Shown: positions 52,587 through 61,042 of the stretch, piece by piece
Numbering within the stretch: the stretch's first letter is position 1
How the letters are laid out: every line of letters starts with the position of its first letter
Assembly: GCF_002876705.1 (NCBI RefSeq)
Contig: NZ_MDAG01000022.1
Coordinates: forward strand, 55,578-119,577
DNA: 64,000 nucleotides
Source: Enterovibrio norvegicus_B
Lineage (GTDB): Bacteria; Pseudomonadota; Gammaproteobacteria; Enterobacterales; Vibrionaceae
Direction: 5' to 3'
Notes under the pieces: generated by a model
Databases searched by the model: none
The model's input: only the letters and a program-made list of their open reading frames with translations
What the model was told of the DNA's origin: nothing
Program-made: the position numbers and the translations under genes

Positions 52587-53153
52587 ATGGAATCGGTTGA
52601 AAAGCAATTGGTTGGTGCATTGGCAAGAAATTGGTGGGTGCTGTTACTCAGAGGCATCGCGGCGGTGGTGTTTGGCGTGATGGCGTGGACGATGCCACCC
52701 AGCCAATCGATTGAAACTCTCGTCTTGGTTTTCGGCGCGTACGCTTTCGTTGATGGATCTTTGCAAGTGTGGACCGCACTTGTTGAGCGAAGAGAACGAG
52801 ATAATTGGATGCTACTGATGCTTTGGGGGGTAATTGGTATTGGTGCGGGTGTGATGACGTTTTCCGTCCCTGAACTCACGGCGGTAGCACTGTTGTTTTA
52901 CATTGCCGTTTGGGCGATTGCCAAAGGGGTATTGGAAATCATTGCCGCGATCAGGTTGCGAAAAGAAATCACTGGGGAATGGCTACTTATTCTTGGCGGT
53001 ATTATTTCTATTTTGTTTGGTGGTTTCCTAATGGCGAATCCCGCAGAAGGGGCGATAGCGCTGCTTTGGATCATCGCCCTGTATGCATTTGTATTCGGCC
53101 TGCTGTTTATCGTACTTGCGTTCAAGTTGAAGAAAGTCGGGGCATCTGCTTGA
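52587..53153 (+). CDS. HdeD-family (DUF308) inner-membrane protein
   Basis: 188-aa hydrophobic protein with six predicted transmembrane helices in three similar pairs, as in DUF308. Seen: NWWVLLLRGIAAVVFGVMAW, LMLWGVIGIGAGVMTF and LLILGGIISILFGGFLM. E. coli HdeD is linked to acid resistance; here the role is unknown. A GAGGAGAG ribosome site is just upstream of ATG 52587. The next gene, a small lipoprotein, begins 81 bp later. Confidence 0.85.
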   Translation: MESVEKQLVGALARNWWVLLLRGIAAVVFGVMAWTMPPSQSIETLVLVFGAYAFVDGSLQVWTALVERRERDNWMLLMLWGVIGIGAGVMTFSVPELTAVALLFYIAVWAIAKGVLEIIAAIRLRKEITGEWLLILGGIISILFGGFLMANPAEGAIALLWIIALYAFVFGLLFIVLAFKLKKVGASA

Positions 53154-53234
53154 TGACTTTTCGGCAGCCAAGCGTATTGGAATCGTCTATAGTACGTTTC
53201 TGTTTTTTGTCGCTTTATAGGATTTGAGGGCGCT

Positions 53235-53618
53235 ATGGTTAAGAGTATTGCACTGTCGTTGTTAGTGATGACAATGGTGGGTTGCGTGAGCATTGATAGC
53301 GCGGAATCACTCGCCGCGGAAGGCAAGTGGCAAGCCATTGGAGAAAGTGATGGCGTTCGTGGTTTACCATCTCGCTCTTTGAGTGACTTGGCCGAGTTGG
53401 CACAAAAGGCCGGGGTGGCAAGTGCCAATGTGGGTAACTACGAATCGGGCTATATGTCAGGCGTTGATAAGTATTGCGACGTGAACAATGCCTATGATAT
53501 TGGTCTTTCTGGTTTTCGATATTTAGGTGTGTGCGCAAATGCACCTGACGGCTTGCGTTTCCAAATGGAATACCAACGTGGTTTTGAAGACTTTCAGTCT
53601 GCCGACCAAACTTTCTAA
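53235..53618 (+). CDS. DUF2799-like small lipoprotein
   Basis: 127-aa predicted lipoprotein: signal MVKSIALSLLVMTMVGC with lipobox Cys at 17. The remainder contains GKWQAIGESDGVRGLPSRSL and YESGYMSGVDKYCDVNNAYDIGLSG split by a short helix, resembling DUF2799 lipoproteins. Function unknown. The ATG follows a weak purine-rich site. Confidence 0.78.
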   Translation: MVKSIALSLLVMTMVGCVSIDSAESLAAEGKWQAIGESDGVRGLPSRSLSDLAELAQKAGVASANVGNYESGYMSGVDKYCDVNNAYDIGLSGFRYLGVCANAPDGLRFQMEYQRGFEDFQSADQTF

Positions 53619-53647
53619 CTGTTCAGATTGAATTGAACGCTTTTTCT

Positions 53648-53705
53648 ATACCCAAGCAATTTGAAGGTGCTTAACGAATGTTGCATCGCTAGGTTGTTTG
53701 GGTAT
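53648..53705. repeat. 58-bp imperfect palindromic element
   Basis: Terminal inverted arms ATACCCAAGCAA (53648-53659) and TTGTTTGGGTAT (53694-53705), 11 of 12 paired plus one wobble, with a 34-bp centre. The arm resembles the ends of palindromic repeats I know from vibrio intergenic regions. The centre is not obviously the same. It could also serve as the terminator of the upstream lipoprotein gene. Confidence 0.55.
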
Positions 53706-53822
53706 CGAGAATAACCTTATCGGCGTTCCCTCTCTGTATACAAATCCTTCCATTTTTCTTTTTCGTACTCTGCTCTTTCTTACGCCTTTAAATCTCGTAT
53801 TTTTTGATGTTATTGTATCAAT

Positions 53823-53859
53823 TGTAAATTTAAGTTTACGTTGTTTGTTTTTCTTTACG
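53823..53859 (+). promoter_or_regulatory. Two TyrR boxes upstream of aroF
   Basis: A strong box TGTAAA-N6-TTTACG lies at 53823-53840. A weaker one, TGTTTG-N6-TTTACG, follows at 53842-53859, centred 19 bp later. The consensus is TGTAAA-N6-TTTACA. This implies tyrosine-dependent repression of aroF-tyrA by TyrR, as in E. coli; exact promoter elements are not clear. Confidence 0.8.
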
Positions 53860-53969
53860 AAAGGGTTGCATTCATGGGTGGGCTTGTTAAGGTGTGTCTC
53901 AATGCGTTAAAACGCAAAGCGAATATTACGCGACTAAAAAATCAAACGACACGCGAAAGGAAGTTTTTC

Positions 53970-55037
53970 ATGGAAAGAGATCTACTGACGAATGTACATA
54001 TTCAAGATGAAACAGTACTGATTACACCAGAACAATTGCGCCAAAAGCTACCAGTGAAAAACGAAACGCTAGCCTCTATTTCTGCTGCTCGCCAAGACAT
54101 CGCCAATATCATCCATAAGAAAGATCACCGCCTGTTGGTGGTGTGTGGGCCATGTTCTATTCACGATACTGATGCGGCGATCGAATACGCTAAGCAATTA
54201 AAAGCGTTGTCTGAAGAGTTAAAGGATCAGCTCTACATTGTGATGCGTGTTTACTTTGAAAAGCCAAGAACCACCGTTGGCTGGAAGGGGCTGATCAATG
54301 ACCCACATCTGGATGGCTCATTTGAAGTAGAAGCGGGGTTACACAAAGCGCGTGAATTGTTGATCACATTGGCCGACATGGGGATTCCTCTGGCAACAGA
54401 AGCGCTGGATCCGATTAGCCCTCAATACATTGGTGATCTGTTTAGCTGGGCGGCGATTGGTGCGCGTACCACTGAATCACAAACCCACCGTGAAATGGCA
54501 AGTGGCCTATCTATGCCGATTGGCTTTAAAAATGGCACGGATGGCAGCTTGGCCACCGCCATTAATGCGATGAAAGCCGCGGCGTCGGGTCACCGTTTCA
54601 TGGGTATCAATAAAGAAGGGCAAGTTGCACTGCTAACAACCGGCGGTAACCCAGATGGTCATGTCATTCTTCGTGGTGGTAAACAAACTAACTACGATTC
54701 TGTCTCTGTGACGGAATGCGAAAATGAGATGAAGGAAGCAGGGCTTGAAGCGTCACTAATGGTAGACTGCAGCCACGCGAATTCACGTAAAGACTACCGT
54801 CGTCAGCCTTTGGTGGCAGAAGATGTGTTCCATCAAATTCGTGAAGGTAACAAATCTATCATTGGTCTGATGATAGAAAGTAATATCAACGAAGGAAATC
54901 AATCGGCTGATTTGCCTCGTGAAGAAATGGCATACGGTGTATCTATTACAGATGCATGCATCAATTGGCAGGAGACGGAAAAGCTGCTGCGCCATGCTCA
55001 TGATGAATTGATTCCCTTCTTGGAACAGCGTTTATAA
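53970..55037 (+). CDS. aroF: DAHP synthase, tyrosine-sensitive type
   Basis: 355-aa class I 3-deoxy-7-phosphoheptulonate synthase, the first step of the shikimate pathway. Conserved VVCGPCSIHDTDAAIEYA, VYFEKPRTTVGWKGLINDP and MVDCSHANSRKDYRRQ carry the metal and PEP/E4P sites. The ATG at 53970 with GAAAGGAAG is chosen over an in-frame ATG at 53841, matching the length of AroF (356 aa). It is followed 15 bp later by tyrA, which makes the Tyr-sensitive assignment likely. Upstream TyrR boxes support it. Confidence 0.94.
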   Translation: MERDLLTNVHIQDETVLITPEQLRQKLPVKNETLASISAARQDIANIIHKKDHRLLVVCGPCSIHDTDAAIEYAKQLKALSEELKDQLYIVMRVYFEKPRTTVGWKGLINDPHLDGSFEVEAGLHKARELLITLADMGIPLATEALDPISPQYIGDLFSWAAIGARTTESQTHREMASGLSMPIGFKNGTDGSLATAINAMKAAASGHRFMGINKEGQVALLTTGGNPDGHVILRGGKQTNYDSVSVTECENEMKEAGLEASLMVDCSHANSRKDYRRQPLVAEDVFHQIREGNKSIIGLMIESNINEGNQSADLPREEMAYGVSITDACINWQETEKLLRHAHDELIPFLEQRL

Positions 55038-55052
55038 AGGATATAAAGCCCC

Positions 55053-56177
55053 ATGGTTGCAGAGTTGTCCCGCTTGCGGGATCAGATTGACGAAGTAGAT
55101 AAACAAATGGTGGAGTTGCTTGCTCGACGCCTTTCACTGGTTGCTGAAGTGGGTGAAGTAAAGAGTAAGCATGGATTGCCTATTTATGCCCCTGATCGAG
55201 AAGCTGCGATGCTTGCATCTCGGCGTGAAGAGGCATCGTCTAAAGGCATTCCCCCTGATCTGATTGAAGATATTCTGCGCCGTACGATGCGTGAATCCTA
55301 CGCCAGCGAAAATGATTCTGGGTTTAAATGCTTGAACCCAGAACTGCGTTCTATCGTGGTGGTGGGCGGCAACGGTCAACTAGGCTCGCTGTTCTGCAAA
55401 CTGTTCAAACTGTCGGGTTATGATGTGAAAATCTTGGGTAGCCAAGACTGGGATCGTGCCGATGAGATATTGGCCGATGCGGGAATGGTGGTAGTGACGG
55501 TGCCCATTAATCGTACCGATAGCATTATTCGCCAACTAAGCAATTTGCCCGATGATTGTATTCTTGCTGACTTAACGTCGATTAAAAGTGAGCCGCTACA
55601 GGCTATGCTGGAATCGCATGCTGGTCCAGTTGTTGGTCTTCATCCTATGTTTGGTCCAGACATTGCCAGTCTTGCCAAACAGGTGATTGTGTACTGTGAT
55701 GGGCGAAACCCAGAAACGTACCAATGGCTACTTGAGCAGTTCCGTATTTGGGGCGCGAGCTTACATCGCATCAGTGCGATTGAACATGATCAAGGAATGA
55801 CGTTGATTCAGGCCCTTCGCCACTTTACGTCCTTTGTTTACGGTCTGCATCTTGCTGAAGAAAATCCAAACTTGTCGCAATTGACGGCGCTAAGTTCACC
55901 GATTTATCGCTTGGAACTTGCGATGGTTGGTCGCTTGTTTGCTCAGGATGCGCAGCTATATGCGGATATCATCATGTCTTCTTCCCAGAATATTGACATG
56001 ATCAAGCGCTTCCACGCGCGCTTCGGTGATGCAATTGCGTTGCTAGATAGCCAAGATAAAGAAGGCTTTATTTCGACCTTTGGGCAAGTTGAAAGTTGGT
56101 TTGGTGAGTTTGCACCGCGCTTTTTGAAAGAAAGCCAAACGCTCTTACGACAAGCGAACGACACCGCACACCGTTAA
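55053..56177 (+). CDS. tyrA: Chorismate mutase / prephenate dehydrogenase (TyrA)
   Basis: 374-aa bifunctional enzyme of tyrosine synthesis. The N-terminal chorismate mutase (LRDQIDEVDKQMVELLARRL, residues about 7-26) is fused to a NAD-dependent dehydrogenase with the nucleotide motif VVVGGNGQLGSLFCKLF and catalytic region VGLHPMFGPDI. Same operon as aroF. Confidence 0.96.
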   Translation: MVAELSRLRDQIDEVDKQMVELLARRLSLVAEVGEVKSKHGLPIYAPDREAAMLASRREEASSKGIPPDLIEDILRRTMRESYASENDSGFKCLNPELRSIVVVGGNGQLGSLFCKLFKLSGYDVKILGSQDWDRADEILADAGMVVVTVPINRTDSIIRQLSNLPDDCILADLTSIKSEPLQAMLESHAGPVVGLHPMFGPDIASLAKQVIVYCDGRNPETYQWLLEQFRIWGASLHRISAIEHDQGMTLIQALRHFTSFVYGLHLAEENPNLSQLTALSSPIYRLELAMVGRLFAQDAQLYADIIMSSSQNIDMIKRFHARFGDAIALLDSQDKEGFISTFGQVESWFGEFAPRFLKESQTLLRQANDTAHR

Positions 56178-56193
56178 GTGTGGTTTGAACGAT

Positions 56194-56220
56194 AAAAAGG
56201 AGCCTTTAGGCTCCTTTTTT
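56194..56220. terminator. Bidirectional terminator between tyrA and pheA
   Basis: Eleven-bp stem AAAAAGGAGCC/GGCTCCTTTTT with a 4-nt loop; T runs on both strands, shared by the converging genes. Confidence 0.9.
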
Positions 56221-56261
56221 GATCGTACCGGATTTGTATTTAGCCGTTATCGAAAGGTGTG

Positions 56262-57431
56262 TTACACGTCGATTTCGCAAGGCGCGACATTTTCGATAGG
56301 GTAGGTGCCAAGCACTTTGATATATCGTGTCAGGCGCGTGAGTTCTTCGAGGGCATCTTTCATTACATCGGTACGTAAGTTGCCTTCCACATCCACATAG
56401 AACATTTCTTCCCATGGATTACCAAGCACGGGGCGCGACTCGAGTTTGGTCATGTTGATGCCGTGATTTCTCAAAACCAACAAGCTTTCAACCAATGACC
56501 CCGCGGTTTGTCCTGTCGACATAATGAACGTGGTTTTCGCTGGAATGAGTGCGGTTACTTCAATGGGTTTCCGTGCAACCACAATAAAACGGGTATGGTT
56601 TTCTTGCTGATTGGCGATGCCTGATTTTAGCGGCGTTAAACCATAAAGTTCACCACTGCTTGCATTTCCAATCGCGGCCACTTTCGGGTCTTTTAGCTTG
56701 GCCACTTCTTTCATCGCTTCGGCAGTGCTTTGGCAATACTCTTGTTTCACATTACCCAATGAACGGAGAAACTCGCTGCATTGTTGGTGTGGTTGGGGGT
56801 GAGAGTAAAGCACTTCGATGACATCGACATCAGTATCCACTGCAGTCAGTAGGCAATGCTCAATAGGTTGCGTTATTTCACCAACGATAGAAAGGCGCGT
56901 GTGTTGGAGTTGGTCGTACACATCGTTGATAGAGCCAGAACTGGTGTTTTCAATGGGAAGTACACCGTAGTCAGCATTGCCGTTCTCAACCACTTCAATC
57001 ACTTCTTTGAAGCTTTGACATTGGATTTCGGCAAGCTTCGTGTTTTTCCGTGCAAAGAAATTGCGTGCAGCAAGGTTGGAATAAGAGCCTTTTCCACCAA
57101 GGAAAGAGACCCGAGCCAGTGGCTGCTCGTTATCTGGATTGGTCAGTCGTTGTAAAAATGCTTGTTGGTAAAGCACCGAATCTTCAATGATGGAATGGAA
57201 GATCTTTGTGACGTACTGAGGGTCAAGCTCATGGGTTTTACCGTCAGCAACCAATTTTTCCAATAACACTTGTTCACGCTCGATATCGCGAACGGGTTTT
57301 TGCGTTTGGATTTTACTTTTTGCGACTTCTAAGCTGAGTTTTCTGCGATCAGCAAGCAATGAGAGTAATTCCTGATCGATACGACTCACATTGATGCGGA
57401 TATCATCAAGCGACAGTGTTGGTTTGCTCAT
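56262..57431 (-). CDS. pheA: Chorismate mutase / prephenate dehydratase (PheA)
   Basis: 389-aa bifunctional enzyme of phenylalanine synthesis. N-terminal chorismate mutase (INVSRIDQELLSLLADRRKL), prephenate dehydratase from about residue 107 (SFLGGKGSYSNLAARNF; VLPIENTSSGSINDVYDQL) and a C-terminal ACT domain (ESRPVLGNPWEEMFYVDVEG) for Phe feedback. It is transcribed leftward behind a leader peptide and attenuator. Converges with tyrA. Confidence 0.96.
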   Translation of the reverse strand: MSKPTLSLDDIRINVSRIDQELLSLLADRRKLSLEVAKSKIQTQKPVRDIEREQVLLEKLVADGKTHELDPQYVTKIFHSIIEDSVLYQQAFLQRLTNPDNEQPLARVSFLGGKGSYSNLAARNFFARKNTKLAEIQCQSFKEVIEVVENGNADYGVLPIENTSSGSINDVYDQLQHTRLSIVGEITQPIEHCLLTAVDTDVDVIEVLYSHPQPHQQCSEFLRSLGNVKQEYCQSTAEAMKEVAKLKDPKVAAIGNASSGELYGLTPLKSGIANQQENHTRFIVVARKPIEVTALIPAKTTFIMSTGQTAGSLVESLLVLRNHGINMTKLESRPVLGNPWEEMFYVDVEGNLRTDVMKDALEELTRLTRYIKVLGTYPIENVAPCEIDV

Positions 57432-57464
57432 TCCCTTATCCTGTTTTAATGCTGACCCTAATAA

Positions 57465-57492
57465 AAAGCCTCCCTGATGAGAGGGAGGCTTT
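57465..57492 (-). terminator. pheA attenuator terminator
   Basis: On the minus strand, AAAGCCTCCCT and AGGGAGGCTTT form an 11-bp stem around a 6-nt loop, followed by TTTTTATT. It lies 33 bp upstream of the pheA start and downstream of the pheL leader, the classic layout of an amino-acid-controlled attenuator. Confidence 0.9.
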
Positions 57493-57534
57493 GGGATTTC
57501 TTTGCTATCGATGCTCGCCCTTAGCCCCGCCTAA

Positions 57535-57582
57535 TTAAATGCGGAAAAAGAAACGAAAGAAAAATGGAGAGGTCGGTTTCAT
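57535..57582 (-). CDS. pheL: Phenylalanine leader peptide PheL
   Basis: Fifteen-codon leader peptide MKPTSPFFFRFFFRI, with six Phe in seven codons. Ribosome stalling at Phe codons when charged tRNA-Phe is low should favour antitermination into pheA. The nine bases around its start (CTATCGATG on the minus strand) are exactly complementary to CATCGATAG farther downstream, before the terminator stem, giving a possible alternative hairpin. Confidence 0.92.
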   Translation of the reverse strand: MKPTSPFFFRFFFRI

Positions 57583-57614
57583 CGATAGTGCTTTGTTTGG
57601 TGTAATATTGCTCA

Positions 57615-57643
57615 ACCTTATTGGGCTGGCTCTTTTATGTCAA
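57615..57643 (-). promoter_or_regulatory. pheL-pheA promoter
   Basis: Minus-strand -35 TTGACA (57643-57638), 17-bp spacer, -10 TAAGGT (57620-57615), about 33 bp before the pheL start. Confidence 0.8.
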
Positions 57644-57647
57644 GACG

Positions 57648-57675
57648 AATCAGCCCCGCATGTGCGGGGCTGATT
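57648..57675 (-). terminator. Hairpin between raiA and the pheA promoter
   Basis: Perfect 12-bp stem AATCAGCCCCGC/GCGGGGCTGATT with a 4-nt loop, 19 bp past the raiA stop. Probable raiA terminator despite a poor T tract; it ends about 5 bp before the pheA -35. Confidence 0.75.
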
Positions 57676-57693
57676 GTTAGTGTATGTAGAGAC

Positions 57694-58029
57694 TTAGACA
57701 GCTTCTTCTTCATCAGCAGGCAATTCGATATGGCTCGCGCGTCGCGCTTCTCCTTTGTGTGCTTGCTTGTTGAGTTGTTTTTCTAGTTTCTGGCCTGCTT
57801 CGTTAATCGCGGCATACATGTCTTCATGTTCCGCCGAAGCAATCAGAGTAGTGCCTGGTACAGATACCCCTGCTTCAATTTTAAATTTCTTGTTGGGCTC
57901 TTCACTGATAACGGCATGAGGGTTAATGAGAGCGACTTGCCACTTCTCCAGCTTTTCAAAGCGGGCAGTAATGCGTTCACGAATAGCAGCAGTGATGTCG
58001 ATGTTTTTACCAGTAATTTCTACTCTCAT
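57694..58029 (-). CDS. raiA: Ribosome-associated inhibitor RaiA (HPF family)
   Basis: 111-aa short HPF/RaiA protein that binds the 30S subunit in stationary phase and blocks translation. MRVEITGKNIDITAAIRERI and DMYAAINEAGQKLEKQLNKQ are diagnostic. An acidic C-terminal tail (ELPADEEEAV) extends beyond the core, as in RaiA but not in HPF. A CRP-like site lies about 70-85 bp upstream. It sits beside pheA and bamD, as in E. coli. Confidence 0.95.
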   Translation of the reverse strand: MRVEITGKNIDITAAIRERITARFEKLEKWQVALINPHAVISEEPNKKFKIEAGVSVPGTTLIASAEHEDMYAAINEAGQKLEKQLNKQAHKGEARRASHIELPADEEEAV

Positions 58030-58093
58030 AGGTCTTTCCTCTTTTGCTTGCCCTTTGCTGGGCTCACTTTCAGATTACGTTTCTGTAGAAGAA

Positions 58094-58115
58094 ATAATGT
58101 GATTCAAATCACCAT
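58094..58115. promoter_or_regulatory. CRP-like binding site upstream of raiA
   Basis: Symmetrical GTGA-TTCAAA-TCAC core at 58099-58112, inside AATGTGATTCAAATCACC, close to the CRP consensus TGTGA-N6-TCACA. It is 70-85 bp from the raiA start. Control of raiA by cAMP-CRP is inferred. Confidence 0.7.
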
Positions 58116-58333
58116 TTTGTCTGCGGGTCGGCGTTGTCGAGCCATGTTGTGATCCTGTCAGAATCTCTTAATGAAATGCACCAGAAAGTGCTTGAAAGCA
58201 GCAAGATAACTAAGGCAGTATGGAAAGATAAGGTCGCTAACGAACACTGAACGTTAGGGACATCGTTCGTGCTAAAGAACATCGTGGTGTGATTTTAACC
58301 ACACGCAATTTAACTTAGCGCATTCGACCGAAT
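58116..58333. other. Rest of the raiA-bamD spacer
   Basis: 218 bp with no supportable gene or strong motif beyond the flanking CRP-like site and the bamD terminator. Confidence 0.4.
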
Positions 58334-58335
58334 AT

Positions 58336-58364
58336 AAAAAAAGCAGCCATTGGCTGCTTTTTTT
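58336..58364 (-). terminator. Terminator after bamD
   Basis: Thirteen-bp stem with arms AAAAAAAGCAGCC and GGCTGCTTTTTTT around a 3-nt loop; on the minus strand it ends in a T run, 17 bp past the bamD stop. Confidence 0.9.
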
Positions 58365-58381
58365 CGTTTTGTTCGGTGTGA

Positions 58382-59107
58382 TTAGCTTTCGTTGAGTTGA
58401 ATCAACTCGCGTGTACGTTTTGCGGGAACATCGAGTTTTAGCTCTTCGTAGGCTTTCAACATCAACGGCAGTGATTTTTTCGCAGCCAAGGTGTCAGGAA
58501 AATCACGTTGCAGTTCTTGGCAACGGTTGATGACGGCAATCCATGCTTCACGGCGAACATAGAAATCCGCGGTCGCGAGTTCATAGTCAGCCAGACGATT
58601 CTTTAGTGCCACCATGCGTTTTTGAGCATCAGCTGCATATTCACTGTTTGGGTAACGATCAAGCAGACGTCTGAAGTCGACAAATGCGCGACGAGACGGT
58701 TCTGGATCGCGATCGCTGCGATCAACATTTAACAGGTCATGCAGAAAACTTCTGTCTTGCGCCATGTTGGTTAAGCCACGCATGTATAACACCCAGTCCA
58801 TTTCAGGGTGACCTGGGTTCATACGCATAAAGCGGTCAATGGTCGCTTCACCCAACGCCAAATCGTCATTTTTGTAATACACATAAATGAGATCTAACTG
58901 AACTTGTTCAGAGTAAGCACCGAATGGATAACGAGAATCTAGCGCTTCCAATCTTTCGATGGCGGTATTCCAGCTTCCCTCATTCAATGAAACTTGGGCT
59001 TCTTGATAAAGCTCTGACGGCGGAATGTCAGGCACAATCTCGTCCGTGCTAGAACATCCTGCCAGCAGAGAAAGGGCGAGTAGAGAAGAAAGAGTCAGGC
59101 GTTTCAT
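58382..59107 (-). CDS. bamD: Outer-membrane assembly lipoprotein BamD
   Basis: 241-aa essential lipoprotein of the BAM complex. Signal peptide with lipobox LLAGC (Cys 18). TPR repeats follow: SELYQEAQVSLNEGSWNTAI, RYPFGAYSEQVQLDLIYVYY and FVDFRRLLDRYPNSEYAADA. The length matches E. coli BamD (245 aa). Divergent from rluD, as in E. coli. Confidence 0.96.
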   Translation of the reverse strand: MKRLTLSSLLALSLLAGCSSTDEIVPDIPPSELYQEAQVSLNEGSWNTAIERLEALDSRYPFGAYSEQVQLDLIYVYYKNDDLALGEATIDRFMRMNPGHPEMDWVLYMRGLTNMAQDRSFLHDLLNVDRSDRDPEPSRRAFVDFRRLLDRYPNSEYAADAQKRMVALKNRLADYELATADFYVRREAWIAVINRCQELQRDFPDTLAAKKSLPLMLKAYEELKLDVPAKRTRELIQLNES

Positions 59108-59305
59108 TACTACGGTTGCTTCCTTGAAAGAATATTTTTCAGCCTTTGCCCATTACGGAGTCAGCCGCAAAAAGATACAATGGCGCGATAGGGGTTATTC
59201 TACCCATCGACCCGATATAATACCAACTAGTAAACGTGACCATGCCCGAGGGGTAAAAAGCCACGTTGTAGGGTATTAGTCTCATTGAGAATCAAAAAGT
59301 TCGTT
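59108..59305. promoter_or_regulatory. bamD / rluD divergent region
   Basis: 198 bp. A TATAAT at 59216-59221 on the plus strand is a possible rluD -10; its -35 is weak. Confidence 0.35.
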
Positions 59306-60283
59306 ATGGCACAGTATTTAGAGTTAAGCAGTACAGTTAGTGACAGCCAACTAGGACAGCGTCTGGATCAGGCGTTGGCAGAGTTGTTCCCTGATTATTC
59401 CCGTTCTCGGATCAAAGAATGGATTCTGGCCGATAAAGTAAGCGTCGATGGAGCGATCGTCAACAAGCCACGTGTGAAAATGATGGGTGGCGAAGCCATT
59501 GTCGTTGAAGCGGAAATCGAAGACGAACAACGTTGGGCAGCCCAAGACATCCCATTGGATATCGTTTATGAAGACGACGACATCTTGGTGATTAACAAAC
59601 CACGTGGTTTGGTTGTGCACCCAGGTGCTGGTTGTCCTGATGGTACGATCTTGAATGGTTTGTTGTTCCGCTACCCAGATATTGCGGAAGTACCTCGTGC
59701 GGGTATCGTTCACCGTCTGGATAAAGACACAACGGGTTTGATGGTGGTCGCGAAGACCATTCCTGCTCAAACGCGTTTGGTGCGTGCACTGCAAAAGCGT
59801 AAGAAATTTACTCGTGAGTATGAAGCTATCGTTATCGGTACGATGACGGGCGGCGGTACCATTGAAAAGGCGATTGGTCGTCACCCAACCAAACGTACGC
59901 AAATGGCTGTGCATGAGCTAGGTAAACCTGCTATCACGCATTATCGTGTGGCTGAGCATTTCCGAGCACATACGCGTTTACGTGTCCGTTTGGAAACCGG
60001 TCGTACTCACCAAATTCGTGTTCACATGTCTTTCTTGAACTATCCGTTGATCGGTGATCATCTTTATGGTGGTCGTCCTCGTCTGCCGCGTAATTCAGGT
60101 GAGGATATGGTTCAAGCGCTGCGTGGTTTCGATCGCCAAGCACTTCACGCTACGATGCTGCGCTTAGAGCACCCGATCACGGGTGAACTAATGGAATGGC
60201 ATGCGCCAATTCCAGAAGACATGGTGAAGCTGGCGGAAGTACTTCGTGCTGATGCTGAAGAATTCAGCGATCTGGATTACTAG
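59306..60283 (+). CDS. rluD: 23S rRNA pseudouridine(1911/1915/1917) synthase
   Basis: 325-aa pseudouridine synthase acting on helix 69 of 23S rRNA. N-terminal S4 RNA-binding domain (LGQRLDQALAELFPDYSRSR), then the RluA-type catalytic domain with D139 in the signature GIVHRLDKDTTGLMVVAKT. The ATG at 59306 (MAQYLEL) matches the E. coli start and length; a TTG at 59285 in frame is less likely. It is followed 2 bp later by pgeF. Confidence 0.96.
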   Translation: MAQYLELSSTVSDSQLGQRLDQALAELFPDYSRSRIKEWILADKVSVDGAIVNKPRVKMMGGEAIVVEAEIEDEQRWAAQDIPLDIVYEDDDILVINKPRGLVVHPGAGCPDGTILNGLLFRYPDIAEVPRAGIVHRLDKDTTGLMVVAKTIPAQTRLVRALQKRKKFTREYEAIVIGTMTGGGTIEKAIGRHPTKRTQMAVHELGKPAITHYRVAEHFRAHTRLRVRLETGRTHQIRVHMSFLNYPLIGDHLYGGRPRLPRNSGEDMVQALRGFDRQALHATMLRLEHPITGELMEWHAPIPEDMVKLAEVLRADAEEFSDLDY

Positions 60284-60285
60284 AA

Positions 60286-61026
60286 ATGGATTGGATTACG
60301 CCAAGTTGGCCTGCGCCTTCTCATGTGAAAGCTGTCAGCACAACGCGCTCTGGTGGCGTAAGTTTGTTGCCGTACTCTAGCTTAAATTTGGGAGACCATG
60401 TTCAGGATGACCCCGAGCATGTCGCGGAAAATCGTGCAATTCTCGCATCAAAGATGCAGATGGTACGAACACCAGCTTGGCTTAATCAAGTGCATGGTAC
60501 TGAGGTGGTGGAACTGCCTCTGTCATCGCATTCAGTGCCTGATGCCGATGCGTCGTTTACACGTTGCGTAGGCGAAGTATGCACAATCATGACGGCCGAT
60601 TGTTTACCTGTTCTTTTCTGTAATAAAGAAGGGACGCAAGTTGCTGCCGCGCATGCAGGTTGGCGTGGGTTAGTTAATGGTGTGCTCGAAGAGACGCTGG
60701 CAACATTCCCTGCTCCTGAAAATGTCTTGGTATGGTTAGGCCCTGCGATTGGCCCTTCTGCATTTGAAGTGGGTGGTGAAGTGCGCGATGCCTTTGTTGC
60801 CAATGATAGTGGCGCAGACATTGCGTTTCAGGCTCATAATGATCGCTGGCTTGCGGATATTTATTTACTCGCGAGACGCCGTTTGCAACGAGCAGGCGTG
60901 ACCAATATCAGCGGTGGTGATTTATGCACTGTGTCTGAACCTGAGCGCTTTTTCTCATACCGACGAGAAAACCAGACAGGTCGTCAGGCAAGTTGCATCT
61001 GGATTGAGCACCCACCTCAACGATAA
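60286..61026 (+). CDS. pgeF: Peptidoglycan editing factor PgeF (YfiH, DUF152)
   Basis: 246-aa purine-nucleoside phosphorylase/laccase-like fold protein. In E. coli it removes wrongly incorporated L-Ser from UDP-MurNAc peptides. Zinc or copper ligands are in NQVHGTEVV, TADCLPVLFCN and AAHAGWRGLVNG. Translationally coupled to rluD (2 bp), followed by clpB; the same order as E. coli. Confidence 0.92.
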   Translation: MDWITPSWPAPSHVKAVSTTRSGGVSLLPYSSLNLGDHVQDDPEHVAENRAILASKMQMVRTPAWLNQVHGTEVVELPLSSHSVPDADASFTRCVGEVCTIMTADCLPVLFCNKEGTQVAAAHAGWRGLVNGVLEETLATFPAPENVLVWLGPAIGPSAFEVGGEVRDAFVANDSGADIAFQAHNDRWLADIYLLARRRLQRAGVTNISGGDLCTVSEPERFFSYRRENQTGRQASCIWIEHPPQR

Positions 61027-61042
61027 ATATTTCACCTTTCAA

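Noticed and set aside
52418..52600. 60-codon open frame upstream of the HdeD-family gene
   Set aside because: No family features or ribosome site, and it overlaps the supported start.
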